Source: Dryococelus australis
Taxonomy: Eukaryota > Arthropoda > Insecta > Phasmatodea > Phasmatidae
Assembly: GCA_029891345.1 (NCBI GenBank)
Contig: CM056993.1
Coordinates: 275,766,900-275,830,899, forward strand
Direction: 5' to 3'
DNA: 64,000 nucleotides
A program made the position numbers and the translations under genes. The notes under the pieces were generated by a model. That model was given only the letters and a program-made list of their open reading frames with translations, searched no databases and was not told the origin of the DNA. Below are positions 11,613 through 22,309 of the stretch, in pieces. The stretch's first letter is position 1. Each line of letters starts with the position of its first letter.

Positions 11613-12214
11613 AGCCAATCGTAATAAATATTTAGTCATTTCAGTTAAAATTAAGCTATGACTCGTAAATGGAAACTTCGACCCGGCGTATGAGAACTAG
11701 CTTTAAAAATTTGTTGGAAACTAAAAAATTAATTATTTTATAATTGTACCAAACGTTTTTCAACTTGCACAAATTGTATCTAATGGTATTTTCCTCGAAT
11801 AAAAAATTTTACACTTAATAATTTTTTAATAAGTTCATGTCAAATCCAAATTTTTCTCTTAATCTCTAGCCACAATAACAAATACTAATTAAGTTGTACA
11901 AATAAAAAATGTACAATTATAACTAATGCCATGGGCTACCGCTTGACATGTGTAATAATGAACTGATAGATAATGACTTTTTTTAAGTTAAATATTCGAA
12001 ATTATCTTTGTGTTTTTTTTTTTTTCATAGCCTGAATTTGGCCTGTTATTTGGTGATAACATGTGTTTCACGAAGTAGTCCATGGCCTTAGTTTATTTTG
12101 CTTTTTTTTATATATATATATATTTTTTTCAACCTAATTAGCATGCTTTAGAGCGCTGCAGCAAAACAGAAAAATTCTGGATTTTTATAACAAATTACTT
12201 AAAATATATAAAGT

Positions 12215-12480
12215 TTAATTTTTTTATTCAAGTAAAATGATGTTACATACAACTCGTACAAGTATAACAATGTTTGGAACAAAGAAAAAATTATTATTTT
12301 AATTTTTTTCTTAGTATCCGACGGCCTTGAATCCAGGGCCAGTCGTGGAGTTGGCCACGCCGAACGATATCCCGCCTCGTCGACGTCCGCCCAAGCCTGC
12401 GTCTGGCTGGCGGTGCCCTCTAACAGCAAATGTGTGTTTGCGTCCTTCTTCGTAGTTATTCACCATTTGCCGAGTTCACT
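12215..12480 (-). CDS. Possible last exon: small basic Gly/Arg-rich peptide
   Basis: On the minus strand a reading frame runs from a Met codon at about 12462 to a TAA at about 12314. It encodes 50-odd residues beginning MVNNYEEGRKHTFAVRGH, with a GGRRRGGISFG stretch and ending FKAVGY. An AATAAA signal lies downstream near 12224, as expected for a terminal exon, and the region is GC-rich against AT-rich flanks. An in-frame TGA sits just upstream of the Met, so it is either a start or an exon joined at a nearby AG. I do not recognise the protein. The plus strand offers a rival exon (12316-12595) with a strong TTTTTTTCTTAG acceptor and a CGTAAC donor, so strand is unsettled. Confidence 0.3.
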
Positions 12481-12650
12481 GGGCGACGCGGCCGGCGATA
12501 TACATGCGGGCGGCCACACGGCTTCTGGACGGACATTCATCCCGCACAGTTACTCAGTCCTCTGCCGACCGCAGCGCCAAGAACACTGCCACACACGTAA
12601 CTTCTGTTATATATATATATATACATACATACATAATATAGACTTATATA

Positions 12651-13017
12651 CAGAGTTATTCGTAATTAGACCGACATACTTCGGGACGTGATTCTTCATG
12701 AAAAAATAAAAGGAAAACTTATATGACACGTTAAACCAAAACCGAATATTAAGGGAGGTATGAGCTCTTAAAAAACGAGGTTTTAAACCATAATTGTGCA
12801 ACGAAGTAAAAAAAATGGCAACTCTCGTAATTATGTTATCGGCATCATCAACGTAAGAGCTGATATTTTGCACAAATACGGCTTCAAATCTCGTTTTTTA
12901 AGGGCTCATATTTCCTTTAATATTCGGTAGAGATGTAAAGTGTCACACGTTTTCCTTTCACTCTTTCATGAAGAATCACCTCCCGAAGTTTGTCGGTCTA
13001 ATTGAGAATCATTCTGT
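12651..13017. mobile_element. Foldback TA-target MITE, 367 bp
   Basis: Nearly the whole element is an inverted repeat. The left arm starts CAGAGTTATTCGTAATTAGA, and the right arm in reverse starts CAGAATGATTCTCAATTAGA. Both then share CCGACA.ACTTCGGGA, GATTCTTCATGAAA, ACCGAATATTAA and CTTAAAAAACGAG. TA dinucleotides flank the ends (12649-12650, 13018-13019). It has about 150-bp arms, a short loop and no coding capacity. It lies between TA and CA microsatellites. Confidence 0.85.
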
Positions 13018-13019
13018 AT

Positions 13020-13026
<7 letters not shown>

Positions 13027-13061
<35 letters not shown>
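13027..13061. repeat. (CA)n microsatellite
   Basis: About 17 uninterrupted CA units immediately follow the foldback MITE. Confidence 0.95.
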
Positions 13062-13062
<1 letters not shown>

Positions 13063-13464
13063 ACGAGGCACCTATGGCAGGCAACCTGAATAACACCGCC
13101 AATGTCACTGATACAACAAAATGTTCAGACAAAAGTTGCTTGGGTTCAAGGTGCTAATAACTTGACAGTGCGGTAATTTCCCCGTACATGAAAGGCTAAA
13201 GAATATACAAAGGTCAGCTCCGTTAATTTAAGTGTAATTATAATTTTCAATAACATCCCTCGACAGTGCTTATGAAGATGTACTAAATACCATGATATTT
13301 GCCGGTCATTCAAGATCGCTGAAGGTCAATGGCGAAGCAAACTGCGCCACCGCACGGAACAATGGGCCGACGTAGCGGCGTCCTGTAGCGACTGTAGCTG
13401 TCTTGTAGCTGGCCTTTGCTGAAACAAACGCCAGTCTCAGACTTCGCTTCCTTTGTTATTTTAT

Positions 13465-13720
13465 TATGTAATCAGGTGTCCTAATTGGTGACCTTGTGTA
13501 CTGATGCATACTGTAAAGCGATTCCGAGCGGACGATACCGCCCATTTCATCTGGACGTATCGCAGAACAAGCTCGTGTTATACGGCCTTTCATGGTCTTC
13601 GGGAGTCGTCGGTGGGTCTTTGTAGACCTGTTGCTGCAATGTGCCCCACAAATAAGTCCATATACGTTAGGTCTGGGGAACATGCATGCTATTGCGTGTT
13701 TCCAGGCTGGCCGATCCAAC
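13465..13720 (-). pseudogene. Tc1-like (DUF4817-type) transposase C-terminal fragment
   Basis: Pieces in more than one minus-strand frame match the end of DUF4817-type transposases. GGRWIG is followed by a SPDLTYMDLFVGH box, which corresponds to the usual SPDLNPLDF.LWGHL motif near the catalytic residue. Next comes TDDSRR, and near the C-terminus there is an RNRFTVCI...GHQLGHL-like tail. Stops and frameshifts interrupt it. No terminal repeats were located nearby, so it is reported only as a transposase relic. Confidence 0.5.
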
Positions 13721-13879
13721 GACCACCGAACGTTCTGTTACGAACCGTTGTAATTCTCTGTGCAGAATGAGCGGAACATCTATTGCCTTATTTCCAGTGG
13801 GATGTCTTCCAGTAATCGCGGGTAATGTCATGGTATTTATTACATCTTCACACGCACTGTTGAGGGGTGTTAATTAAAA

Positions 13880-15000
13880 ATTATAATTTCATTTAAAGTA
13901 ACGAAGTTGACCTTTGTTTCTTCGGTGCCCTTCCAATATGTTGCGTGGTAAACCGCTCGGCTAGTACACGGGCGGGCGGAAGGGAGACCCATTGTAACTC
14001 CAGATAGGAGCGGATTCTCAAACTGTGGTCCGCGGACCACTGGCGATCCGTAGCTTGTTCCTAGGTTCTCCGCTAATTTAATTTTATGATATAGTTGATT
14101 AATTTATTGTAATTTCTCTATAGTAATATTATTTAATATAAATTAATTTTATTACGATAATGACAATATTTTATTGCGGTAATTCATTTTAAGTAGTAGT
14201 TACATCATTACTCCTACGTTTGCTACAGAGGTGTAGATGAAGTGGCCCGTGTTAGTGTGACAGTCTTCACCTAGTGCTCTATGGTAAAAACAAAAGTTTT
14301 AAACTCACTGGGCTAGGAAGATGTGCGTGATATAGTTACATTAAAATAACTTGTTTGCAGAAGTAAATGTTATTAGTTTTATTAAATGCTGTTAAAAACT
14401 GCAAACTGCGTCTGCCAACGTCATGTTAAGGAATTACCTAATTGTATATACGCTATTTCTTACACAGACACTTAATACTGATATTACATCTAATACATCA
14501 ACACAATCACATAACAACTGGCAACTTTTCTATAGCCCTGCTAAGGTTCGTTCTACTGTCAGGTTATTCCTCTGCGTCATGAAAACAAGGCTTTGCTAGG
14601 TCTAGAAAATATCATCGAAAGGAAAACGCAGCGTGTTTTTGAGCACCCAGTTTGTCAATGTTTTCCATGAAAACTATTTCTTACTAGACATTGCCGACAG
14701 TTCTATCTGAGTTCATATGTGTATTTATGAGGAATAATTTTAACTGAGACACACCAACAATGTTTCCTAGAAAACAGTAAACAAACAGTCTCATAAGGCA
14801 CTGTATCTAAGGCTGATTAGCGACTCAGTAATTTTTTATGCTGATTTTGCCGTTAAACAGCATTCATTACCCCTATTTATGGGGAATATTTTACGAAAAC
14901 ACACCTACCTTTAAAATATTTATATTTTATTAATAAACAATGTGTTATATTTTTCTTTAAATAATTAAAATGTCGGTTGGTCACCCGGATGAATGCTCTG
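13880..15000. other. AT-rich sequence; possible hAT-like terminus
   Basis: No gene seen. Bases about 14008-14050 contain CGGATTCTCAAACTGTGGTC followed by CGCGGACCAC, which resembles the terminus of hAT-type elements and includes the perfect palindrome GTGGTCCGCGGACCAC. No matching inverted end was found downstream, so a whole element cannot be delimited. Confidence 0.35.
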
Positions 15001-15112
15001 CTGTTAGTTTAGAAGTTTGAATTTTTGAGCGTGAAGTGTTACGCTGGAGCAGCAGCAGCTTTATTTTCAAGTAGTCGCAGATCTCTAGCAAGCTAGCAAA
15101 TGTATAGTGCAC

Positions 15113-15357
15113 TTGAGATGGTGGAAGTAGTGGGCCTCGGGTGACGGGAAGAAGCGCAGGCGGTAGCCTGAGCGGGCGTCGAGCGTGGACAGGATGGCGG
15201 CAAGGGAGAACCAGAGCCAAGCGGCGGCCCAGGAAGGGCGGCACGAGAACCACGTGCTCCACCGGGTGGCAGTAGATGGCAGTCACCGTCACCCGGTGCC
15301 GTCCACTTGTGGTGCCGCCTGTGGATGTGACGGTACAGCAGTCGGATGTGTAGCAAC
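15113..15357 (-). pseudogene. FAXDC2-like fatty acid hydroxylase exon, frameshifted
   Basis: Proteins of this family are ER-membrane di-iron oxidoreductases of the fatty acid hydroxylase superfamily, with metal-binding histidine boxes. The minus strand opens after a CAG at 15358 and reads LLYRHIHRRHHKWTAP, which contains the HxxHH-type box. After one extra base it continues VTVTAIYCHPVEHVV. After a second shift and an apparent loss of about 11 residues it reads WLWFSLAAILSTLDA, GYRLRFFPSPEAH and YFHHLK, the last histidine box. A possible GT donor follows at 15112. The GC-rich island and clear family match argue for a real exon. The two frameshifts mean either a pseudogene or assembly errors. 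No other exon of the gene was found. Confidence 0.7.
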
Positions 15358-15439
15358 CTGCAACATGCACACGCACTTCCGATGCTCCGACCACGTCTGC
15401 CACCCTTCCCTGCTTGTGGAAGCGCGGTGCGCTGAATGA

Positions 15440-16252
15440 GGATGCATGTTAAATTACACTGAAAGGATGTGTCAAGAGTTTAGACGAACAGTAGCAGCAT
15501 CTGATAAAACTTGCCTTTTTTTTATCAATTGTCTTCTTTGTGGCTAATTTTTTGTTTTAGATTTTCAGGTAAAAAAAAAATTGCTCAGAAAATCTCATTT
15601 AAAATTCGTGGATGATAAAAACCATTGTAAACGACGGTGGTTTAGATAATATTTCTGTGATGTCGAATACAACTGTTGATGGGTAACGGGACTGGTAGAT
15701 TGTAGATACGGTACTGTGCCATACAAGGACTAGTCAGGTATACTCCGCGACTGCCGCTGCCCACCATGACCTTGTTAGAGGTCACACCCAGCCAGGCTAT
15801 AGGGGGTGCGCGTGACACAAAAACCGCACGTTTTTGTGTATTCGCACCACTTTATTATATTTGTATTAGGCCTGTAACGGTACTGGTAAATATACACTGC
15901 CCATTTAAATATACACAGTCTATTTTATCAGCTTGTTTTAAATATACTTGGTCAGAACTGGATGTAATTTTGCCTGTCCCGATTCTAAGCTGAGGGGTGA
16001 TTTTGGAAGATTCAAAATGATAAAAGGTTGGCTTACAATGCGATAATTACGGTATACTTTCGTTTATACGACGACTGTATCAGCAATAATTTTTGTTTCC
16101 TCACCATTGTGATATCAATGCCAAGTGCAAAACACAGTCACCAAATTAGGATTGCATGCGTAAAAATGGCAATTCGCGGCAAAGGTTTTTTCAATAATGG
16201 CCTTAGTCTTTGCATGTGATCATACAGCCAGGAACATAAATATGTAGATACA
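15440..16252. other. No gene recognised
   Basis: AT-rich sequence with short frames that lack recognisable motifs. It might contain introns of the hydroxylase gene, but no exon could be supported. Confidence 0.4.
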
Positions 16253-16627
16253 GTAAAAGCCCGATATAACGCGGCTGTTGGGGGACATAACTCATACCCG
16301 CGCATTCCGCGAGTGGCTGAGTACAGTTCCAAAAAAAAGCCAATGTTCTAATGGAGCGTGGTACCTATCTGTCAAATACGGGGCAAGTGTTGTTACTTAC
16401 TGCCGCAACTCGTGAAACGTTTAGCCCCTTGCAATACGAACTTAATTTTTTTTTAATCTGCATCACCGGACTTGACAGCACCCAAGGGAGAGACACAGAA
16501 GAGAAACGCGCTGTGATGAAGGGTCACGTGCATCCAAGCAAGAATAACTAAAAAATACCACATTACCCAGGCAAAGGATGTACTTATTCCACCAAGGGCG
16601 GTGTTCGCTGTGAGTTGTTTGTCACGC

Positions 16628-16660
16628 GGGTTGGAGAAGGACCCCCCCCCCCCCCCATCT
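16628..16660. repeat. Poly-C tract
   Basis: An uninterrupted run of about 15 C residues lies inside C-rich sequence. No function is inferred. Confidence 0.7.
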
Positions 16661-16924
16661 ACCCTCTTCTCTTTTACACCACATGCTGGGCCTGGTTGGG
16701 AGGAAGTGAGAATGAGAAAGGAAGCTCGCGTCCAAAGGTCGAATGCACATTTGCACTGTAGATGGGATCTATCAGTGCCTCACGTGATGTGAAACATGTC
16801 GCTTGCTCGTCTGTTTGCATTTTAAAAAGGAAAACTAAAATTTAAAAAAAAAGCGAATGATTTGTGGTATGCAAAGAAAGGCCATTTTTTCTGCATCGAG
16901 CCTTGTCCACACTAGCTCGTTCGC

Positions 16925-17290
16925 TACGAATTTTTTTTTCGAAAATGGGATATAGCTTCTATATAGCCGGTATATATACTTTGTAATCAAAGTGTCTACA
17001 TCATAATTATAGTGATTACGTAGCTATATATTGCGTAGGAGATTAATAATAGGCCTGTATATGACTTAGAAGCACTAATTTTGAGGCGCGTCTCAAATTT
17101 CGTAATTTTTTTTTTAATGGGAAGACATACAATAGCCACTATATATACATTATAATCAAAGTGTCAACATCATAATTATAATTATAACGTAGGGCTATAC
17201 CCCGTAGGATATTAATTATATGCCTGTTAATGACTTAGAAGAACGAATTTCGAGGCCCGTATCAAATTTCGGAATGATTTTTTCCGAAAA
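16925..17290 (+). repeat. Diverged tandem duplication, unit about 175 bp
   Basis: Two adjacent units share GAAAATGGGA at their edges, ATAATCAAAGTGTC, ACATCATAATTATA, GGCCTGTATATGACTTAGAA / GCCTGTTAATGACTTAGAA and TCAAATTTCG. Non-coding. It lies inside the stretch bounded by pogo-like ends. Confidence 0.75.
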
Positions 17291-18039
17291 TGGGAAGTTA
17301 CATCATGTTAACTTGTGAGTGCCAGTAAATGGGTGACAGCAGGACATTTGCGAGCATTATATATGGTTTGGAATATGGCCGTGCCATATCCCTCCATACT
17401 GATCCAACGCCCAGATAAGATGGGAAGGTTGCCCTGTAACTTTTTTTTTTTTTAATCTGTTTACAACCAAATGGCAGAACAAGTACAATAGGGTCGCATA
17501 AAAAAGTACCACTGTGAATTCTTACGCCAAAGCTTTGCACCACGCCAATGAAATTGAATACAGAAAACCATACAATATTGGCTGTAAAGAATCAGTAAAA
17601 TAGATCTCGGCGCTGAGAGGAGGGAGAACGCGTGCCCATTCCCTCCGCCTCATCCACTAATGTCCCTGGCTAAAGACCACCTGCAGACAGACCACACGCC
17701 TACCTGACCGCACGCTTTCTACTTATTTATTTATTCAGGCTGGGGGACATATATCGTCCCTCGGTATAACCAAATCTGCGGTATACCGGGGGACGGTGTT
17801 CTGGGATTCCACTGTAAATGTATACTCGCTCCAGTGAATAATGAAGCAAAATATATTGGAAATACACTGTTGAAGCAATGGCGTATGTCCAAATATTTCG
17901 CATAATTACTCACCTCCGTTGTAAGAATCTTTCAAACAAATGCATCAGTGTAACTGACACACATCGCTGTGGGCGCTAGTGTCGCATGTACGCAGCAGCC
18001 ACATTGAGCAAAGCGCAAAAAAAACACCTAAAATGTTAA

Positions 18040-18080
18040 TAGAAATCCGTAAAAACGGATAAAATCCGTAAAAACGGCAA
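18040..18080 (+). repeat. Short direct repeat
   Basis: AATCCGTAAAAACGG occurs twice, separated by a few bases, in sequence with no recognised gene. Confidence 0.7.
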
Positions 18081-18165
18081 GCCTGAGCTAGCGTTTTGTA
18101 AGGTTTAGTCGAAACAATACGACTTTTAACTGCCTAGCATGCAATGCTATATTATTGTGGTGTTA

Positions 18166-19307
18166 TCATGATTTCAAAAATAAAAGCTGATATGGCGCGA
18201 TTTGGTAATTTGCCAACTTCGAAGTTGACAAAACGCAAATTACAAAAATACTTTGTAGATTTTGTAGACAAACAGGTAACATGGCCATTTTGTTAACAGA
18301 AGGTGCCAATTGGAACACAGCCTCGTGATAATGGGAAAGGAATAAGCGAGTTATTATACAAAATTGTAGTTGGTTGTGGAATATGCACGTGAACATGAAA
18401 AAGGGCAGCTAATCGACAATTTGGGGTCTGCGACAAAAATCTATGGTGTTGGAGCGGGGGAAAAAATACGCTGTGAAAATTGCCCAAAAAATGTGCTTTA
18501 CGATGCAAAATGTGTAAATACCCAGAACTGGAACAATAGCCATTTCACCACATGCGAACCACTAGGAATAATGGATTTTATGTCACCACAGAAATGCCTC
18601 CGTTTTAAGTCAGAAATATTGCTGGAAACAAAAACATTCAGGTAACAGAATTTAAGGTGGACTTTTGCCACTCAATTGTGCAATATGACGGCGATCAGAT
18701 TACTCAATTCTTAGCAGCTGTTCAATGCAATAATCGCACGTATAAATAATTTGCTTGTTCTCTCAGGTCTATTCCCTGACAATGTGGGACCTCGGATGTC
18801 ATTTTATCATGTCCAGAAATGTTTTTACACTTTACCCACTTTTTTTCCCCAAAAAGTCTTGTGTACAGACAGCGCCCCATATTTTCGCATGAAAAAAAAA
18901 TTGTAATTTCCAATGATAAAAAAAAAACACACACACGCTAATCTGTAGGTAAATTTACATTCGATTTTACTTTAGGCACAGATATTCTCGTTGCATTTCA
19001 CTATTAGCTTTGGCCAATATTGAAACTTTCGGCTTTGCGTCTACACAAATACACAGTGGCGAGCGAACCACAGCAAGCACGTGACGTAGCACGGTCGAGT
19101 GCCAGACCGGTGCTGAACTGGACAGCAAAGCAGACAAGCTGTGTGGCGTTGCTAAGTCTGCGTGCCGCCAGCTGGCGGCAACAATGTTGCCGTATTTAAT
19201 GAAGTTTACGCACGGAAAGCAAAACATTTTCTTGCATTTTTTTTTAGCAAAACATTCCTTCTTCTTGTTTTTTCAAGGAAACTGCTAAGTGCTGCTATTT
19301 AAGCTAT
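18166..19307. other. Unassigned; weakly coding-like plus-strand segments
   Basis: Plus-strand frames at 18166-18290 and 18370-18645 have coding-like composition. They are broken by stops and show no motif I can name. A pogo-like right end follows at 19308-19456, so these could be relics of a DNA transposon. I do not assign a product. Confidence 0.25.
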
Positions 19308-19456
19308 CGTTATAACGAAAATAAGCCCACATTGTATTCGTTAATACCGACTTATTTTCCAACTGAGTGTATGGGCATTTGACGGTGCCGATAAAAGTTA
19401 TCGTTATAGTGGACTTTTTATTATAAACCATACTCGTTAAATCTGACTTCCACTGT
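19308..19456 (-). repeat. pogo/Tigger-like terminus
   Basis: Read on the minus strand from 19456 it begins CAGTGGAAGTCAGATTTAAC, then has CCACTATAACGATAAC. This is the type of imperfect inner repeat seen at pogo/Tigger ends, and a TA lies outside. Its partner end is uncertain; 16253 is a candidate. Confidence 0.45.
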
Positions 19457-19649
19457 ACATCAAAACGATTGCGCACAATGCAACAACATTCACAGACGCC
19501 ATATTGTGCACAGCTAGTTTTTTTTTTGTTCATTCATCAGTTTAGCCAATATGGAGGACAAGATGGCATCCACAAAGAGTGGGCGGAAAAACCAATTTAA
19601 AAGGTTGTTTATAATACACACCATATGAAATACTCAAGTCTAAACATCC

Positions 19650-20740
19650 TGCCCACCTTGAAGTGAGCACACTTCAAACTAATGAACTGGTAGTGGACAC
19701 AACTTGACTGCAGGATGAGTGAGGACCTGCGCAACCTCACAATGCCTTCTGATCATCAGTCTGCAAATGACGAGCCTTCAGTTTCTCACCTCACTCGTTA
19801 TCGGAACTGACCAGCCTGCACCTTACGTCTTCGTTTACACTCGCTTCAACTTTTGCACCGCGCTAGCCGCCGGAGACCAGCCGAGCTCCTTTGCTATACC
19901 TTTACCTCTTCACCGCATCAGCAGTGCTGAAGAGATACCTAATCCTTGTACTCCTTCCACGACCTGCTTAGTAATCCAACCACAGTGCCAAAGAAGTTAA
20001 TGCTAAGTCGTCTACACACTAGACACTGCGACCTCTTCTGGGCAACAATGGTTAAGGAGTTCTAGTCAAGTTTGACCGCGTGCCGCTTCTACACCTATAA
20101 TAATACGACTCTGACTCATCGCCTAGGAGTATTGCTTCCATCTCTACAGACGTGAGCAACTAGTTGCCTTCCCCTACAGGCAACAGGAACTTATGTGTTT
20201 TTCCTTCTCACCTGGAAGGCACCCCCCTTCCTTCCTCACCATGTGCTTGACTCCAACAAGCTGCCCAGACCTCGGGCACGGCCGAGCAGATTCGAAGAGG
20301 CACGAAGCCAGAACCGTTGACGAGATAATTCTCACGTCACCCAGGGTCGGAGGAAGTCATGCCTCCCCCGCTGCCCGCGCGGACAGACCATAAGCTACCA
20401 CTATATATGTCTGGCCGCAGCCGAGCTCTATAGTGATTGCTATGCAGTGCAGGCAAACTGCCTGAGCGCGCCAGATTTGTACTGGATACAATCAGAAGAA
20501 GTGTGATTTTTATTAGAAGAGGACTGCAAGCTTCTCTGCAACACCAGACATGTGTTCTCTTATAGGGTACATGTGAAAGGTACACCCTTAGCCAGGGTAA
20601 CTTAAATATTGCCAAGCGGCTAGTTTCCCCTAGCCTTGTCTCCAGTAAAGCGGAGAGGTCAGGGAAATTAGTTTGTGGGGGCCAATTGTGTAATAGGTTA
20701 ACTTTTAATTTTAGTCCCCCCCCCCCCAACCCTCACACAG
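19650..20740. other. Pyrimidine-rich sequence upstream of the LINE
   Basis: Composition changes here to C/T-rich and less AT-rich, and it stays different as far as about 33.6 kb. No motif-bearing frame is present. It may be the 5' untranslated region of the Jockey element or another retroelement piece. A poly-C run at 20715-20726 precedes the first ORF1-like frame. Confidence 0.35.
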
Positions 20741-22309
20741 GTGGGTCCGCCACGTCGGCGTCGCAAGCTGGTCAACATTCAACTCAATAGGCTCCAATCC
20801 GGGCGAAGAAACCCAATCTGTGCCCTCTTACTGTGTATCACTCACGGAGCTGTACCTACGCCACTGTGTGCAAACTTTTCAAGAAACAGCTCGCCCAGCC
20901 CACCACCAATCGCGTCGTGCCACAAGGGGTGCAATACCTCCCCCAGTCTATCGATGATTATCGCAAGGCAATCGCTATCATCGACACCTTGCAAGTAGGA
21001 TATGATGTCCTAACCTCACGCAGTGAAATGCCTCTTAAAGTAGCCTTGAAAGGGCGAGATAAGTCAATTCCGGCGGAATGAATCCGCGAAGAGCTGATTG
21101 GACTAGGCTTTGAGCCAATCAGCATCCACCCCAAGCTCTCATTGACCGACAAGCGGCCTCTACATATGTTTATTGTAGAGCTCCCGGCCCAAGAGAAGTC
21201 ACGAGTCATATTTCAACTCCGTAGTCTCTGTGGCCTCGTAATCAAGGTGGAAGACTTTCACCGCCCAGAAGGGCCCGCCCAATGCAATGCTGCCAGCGAA
21301 ATTGAGCATTCGTCGAAAGTATACCACCCACCCACCCCCCTTTCTCACGCTGTAGGCTCTGTGGCAAAGGCCACACCACACTAAACTGCGAATTATTGCA
21401 CAAGGACAACAAGTCACTGAGGGTCTGCGCATGCTATGGTGGGAATCACGCAGCTAATTATAAACCCTGCCAGTCTTATAAAGATGAAAAATGGCGCTTC
21501 CTCGCTCCTGACGAGCGAAAAGAGAGACAACAGCACAGCAAAATACTCTGCTGCTGTATCTTCCCAGCTTCGGGCAAACTATGTTGCTCCAATCGCGCCG
21601 TGGGCCCGCCCTCCCCCCACCCCCCCAAGCCACTGATCAGACTCCTGATGGCTGGACAGTTGTACAGGGGAAAAACCAGTGCACACCGAGCCAAACATTT
21701 GTGTCACAGTACTTGCAGCATAGGCCAGTCCCTGTATCAAATGGATATGGGGCACTTTCCCACTTTGGCATACCTTCTGAGCTGGATTTCCCACCTCTGG
21801 CGAACCCCCCTCGCCCCAGATGGCCGGCACGCGATTTTCCTAAAGGGGAAATGAACAAAAATACCAGGCAGAAAAAATCCAAAACTTCAAAATCGCAGGA
21901 GAGACCTACCGAAATGCAACAGCCGCCTCAAGCCCCCTCCTCCGCATCTCCAGCGGCCTTCACAGGCACTCCTGCCTGCGTGGCCAATCAGGGGCCAGCC
22001 CAGCGCTCATTGGGAGCGCAGGATCGCCTGTCACAACAACATAAAGGGGACGAAAAGTAAAAGACCTGGCTCAGTCCGCCCATGGAGACAGACAGTGACA
22101 CTCATCCCACAAATACTGCCCAGCAAATCAAGAAATGGCTTGATACAATGAAAGCCAACCCCCTCACACAAAAATTAAGCGGAGTGCTGGAGGCACTCTG
22201 CACTCTATTAATAATATGGTCGGACCCATCTCAGGGAACTGTGGAGAAAAGCACAGCCCTGACGGGTGCTGCCATCCTAATTGTTCAACAACAGCCTAAT
22301 GGCTACTAA
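20741..22309 (+). pseudogene. Jockey-clade LINE ORF1 (Gag-like), broken
   Basis: ORF1 proteins of Jockey-clade elements bind the element RNA. From 21020 the frame reads PLKVALKGRDKSIPAE, IREELIGLGFEPISIHP and FIVELPAQEKSR, then VIKVEDFHRPEGPAQCN. This order is typical of the PRE_C2HC domain. Zinc-knuckle sequence follows after a frameshift near 21340: a CRLCGKGHTTLNC-like finger and then VCACYGGNHAANYKPC. The tail (21490-22309) is low-complexity and Pro/Gln-rich. A stop at about 21081, the frameshift at 21340 and further breaks around 21560-22080 leave it non-functional. Its last frame ends TAA at 22307-22309, overlapping the ORF2 start. Confidence 0.75.

Larger units (their letters stand above)
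16253..17814. mobile_element. pogo/Tigger-like terminal sequences bracketing unassigned DNA
   Basis: A left end, CAGTAAAAGCCCGATATAAC, preceded by TA, and GGGGGACATAACTC just inside it, resembles pogo/Tigger termini. At 17734-17814 the inverse form occurs: read in reverse it is CAGTGGAATCCCAGA, with GGTTATACC and TATGTCCCCC further in, and TA follows. A second similar right end lies at 19308-19456 (reverse reading CAGTGGAAGTCAGATTTAAC). Which ends belong together is unclear, and no transposase was recognised between them. Confidence 0.4.
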
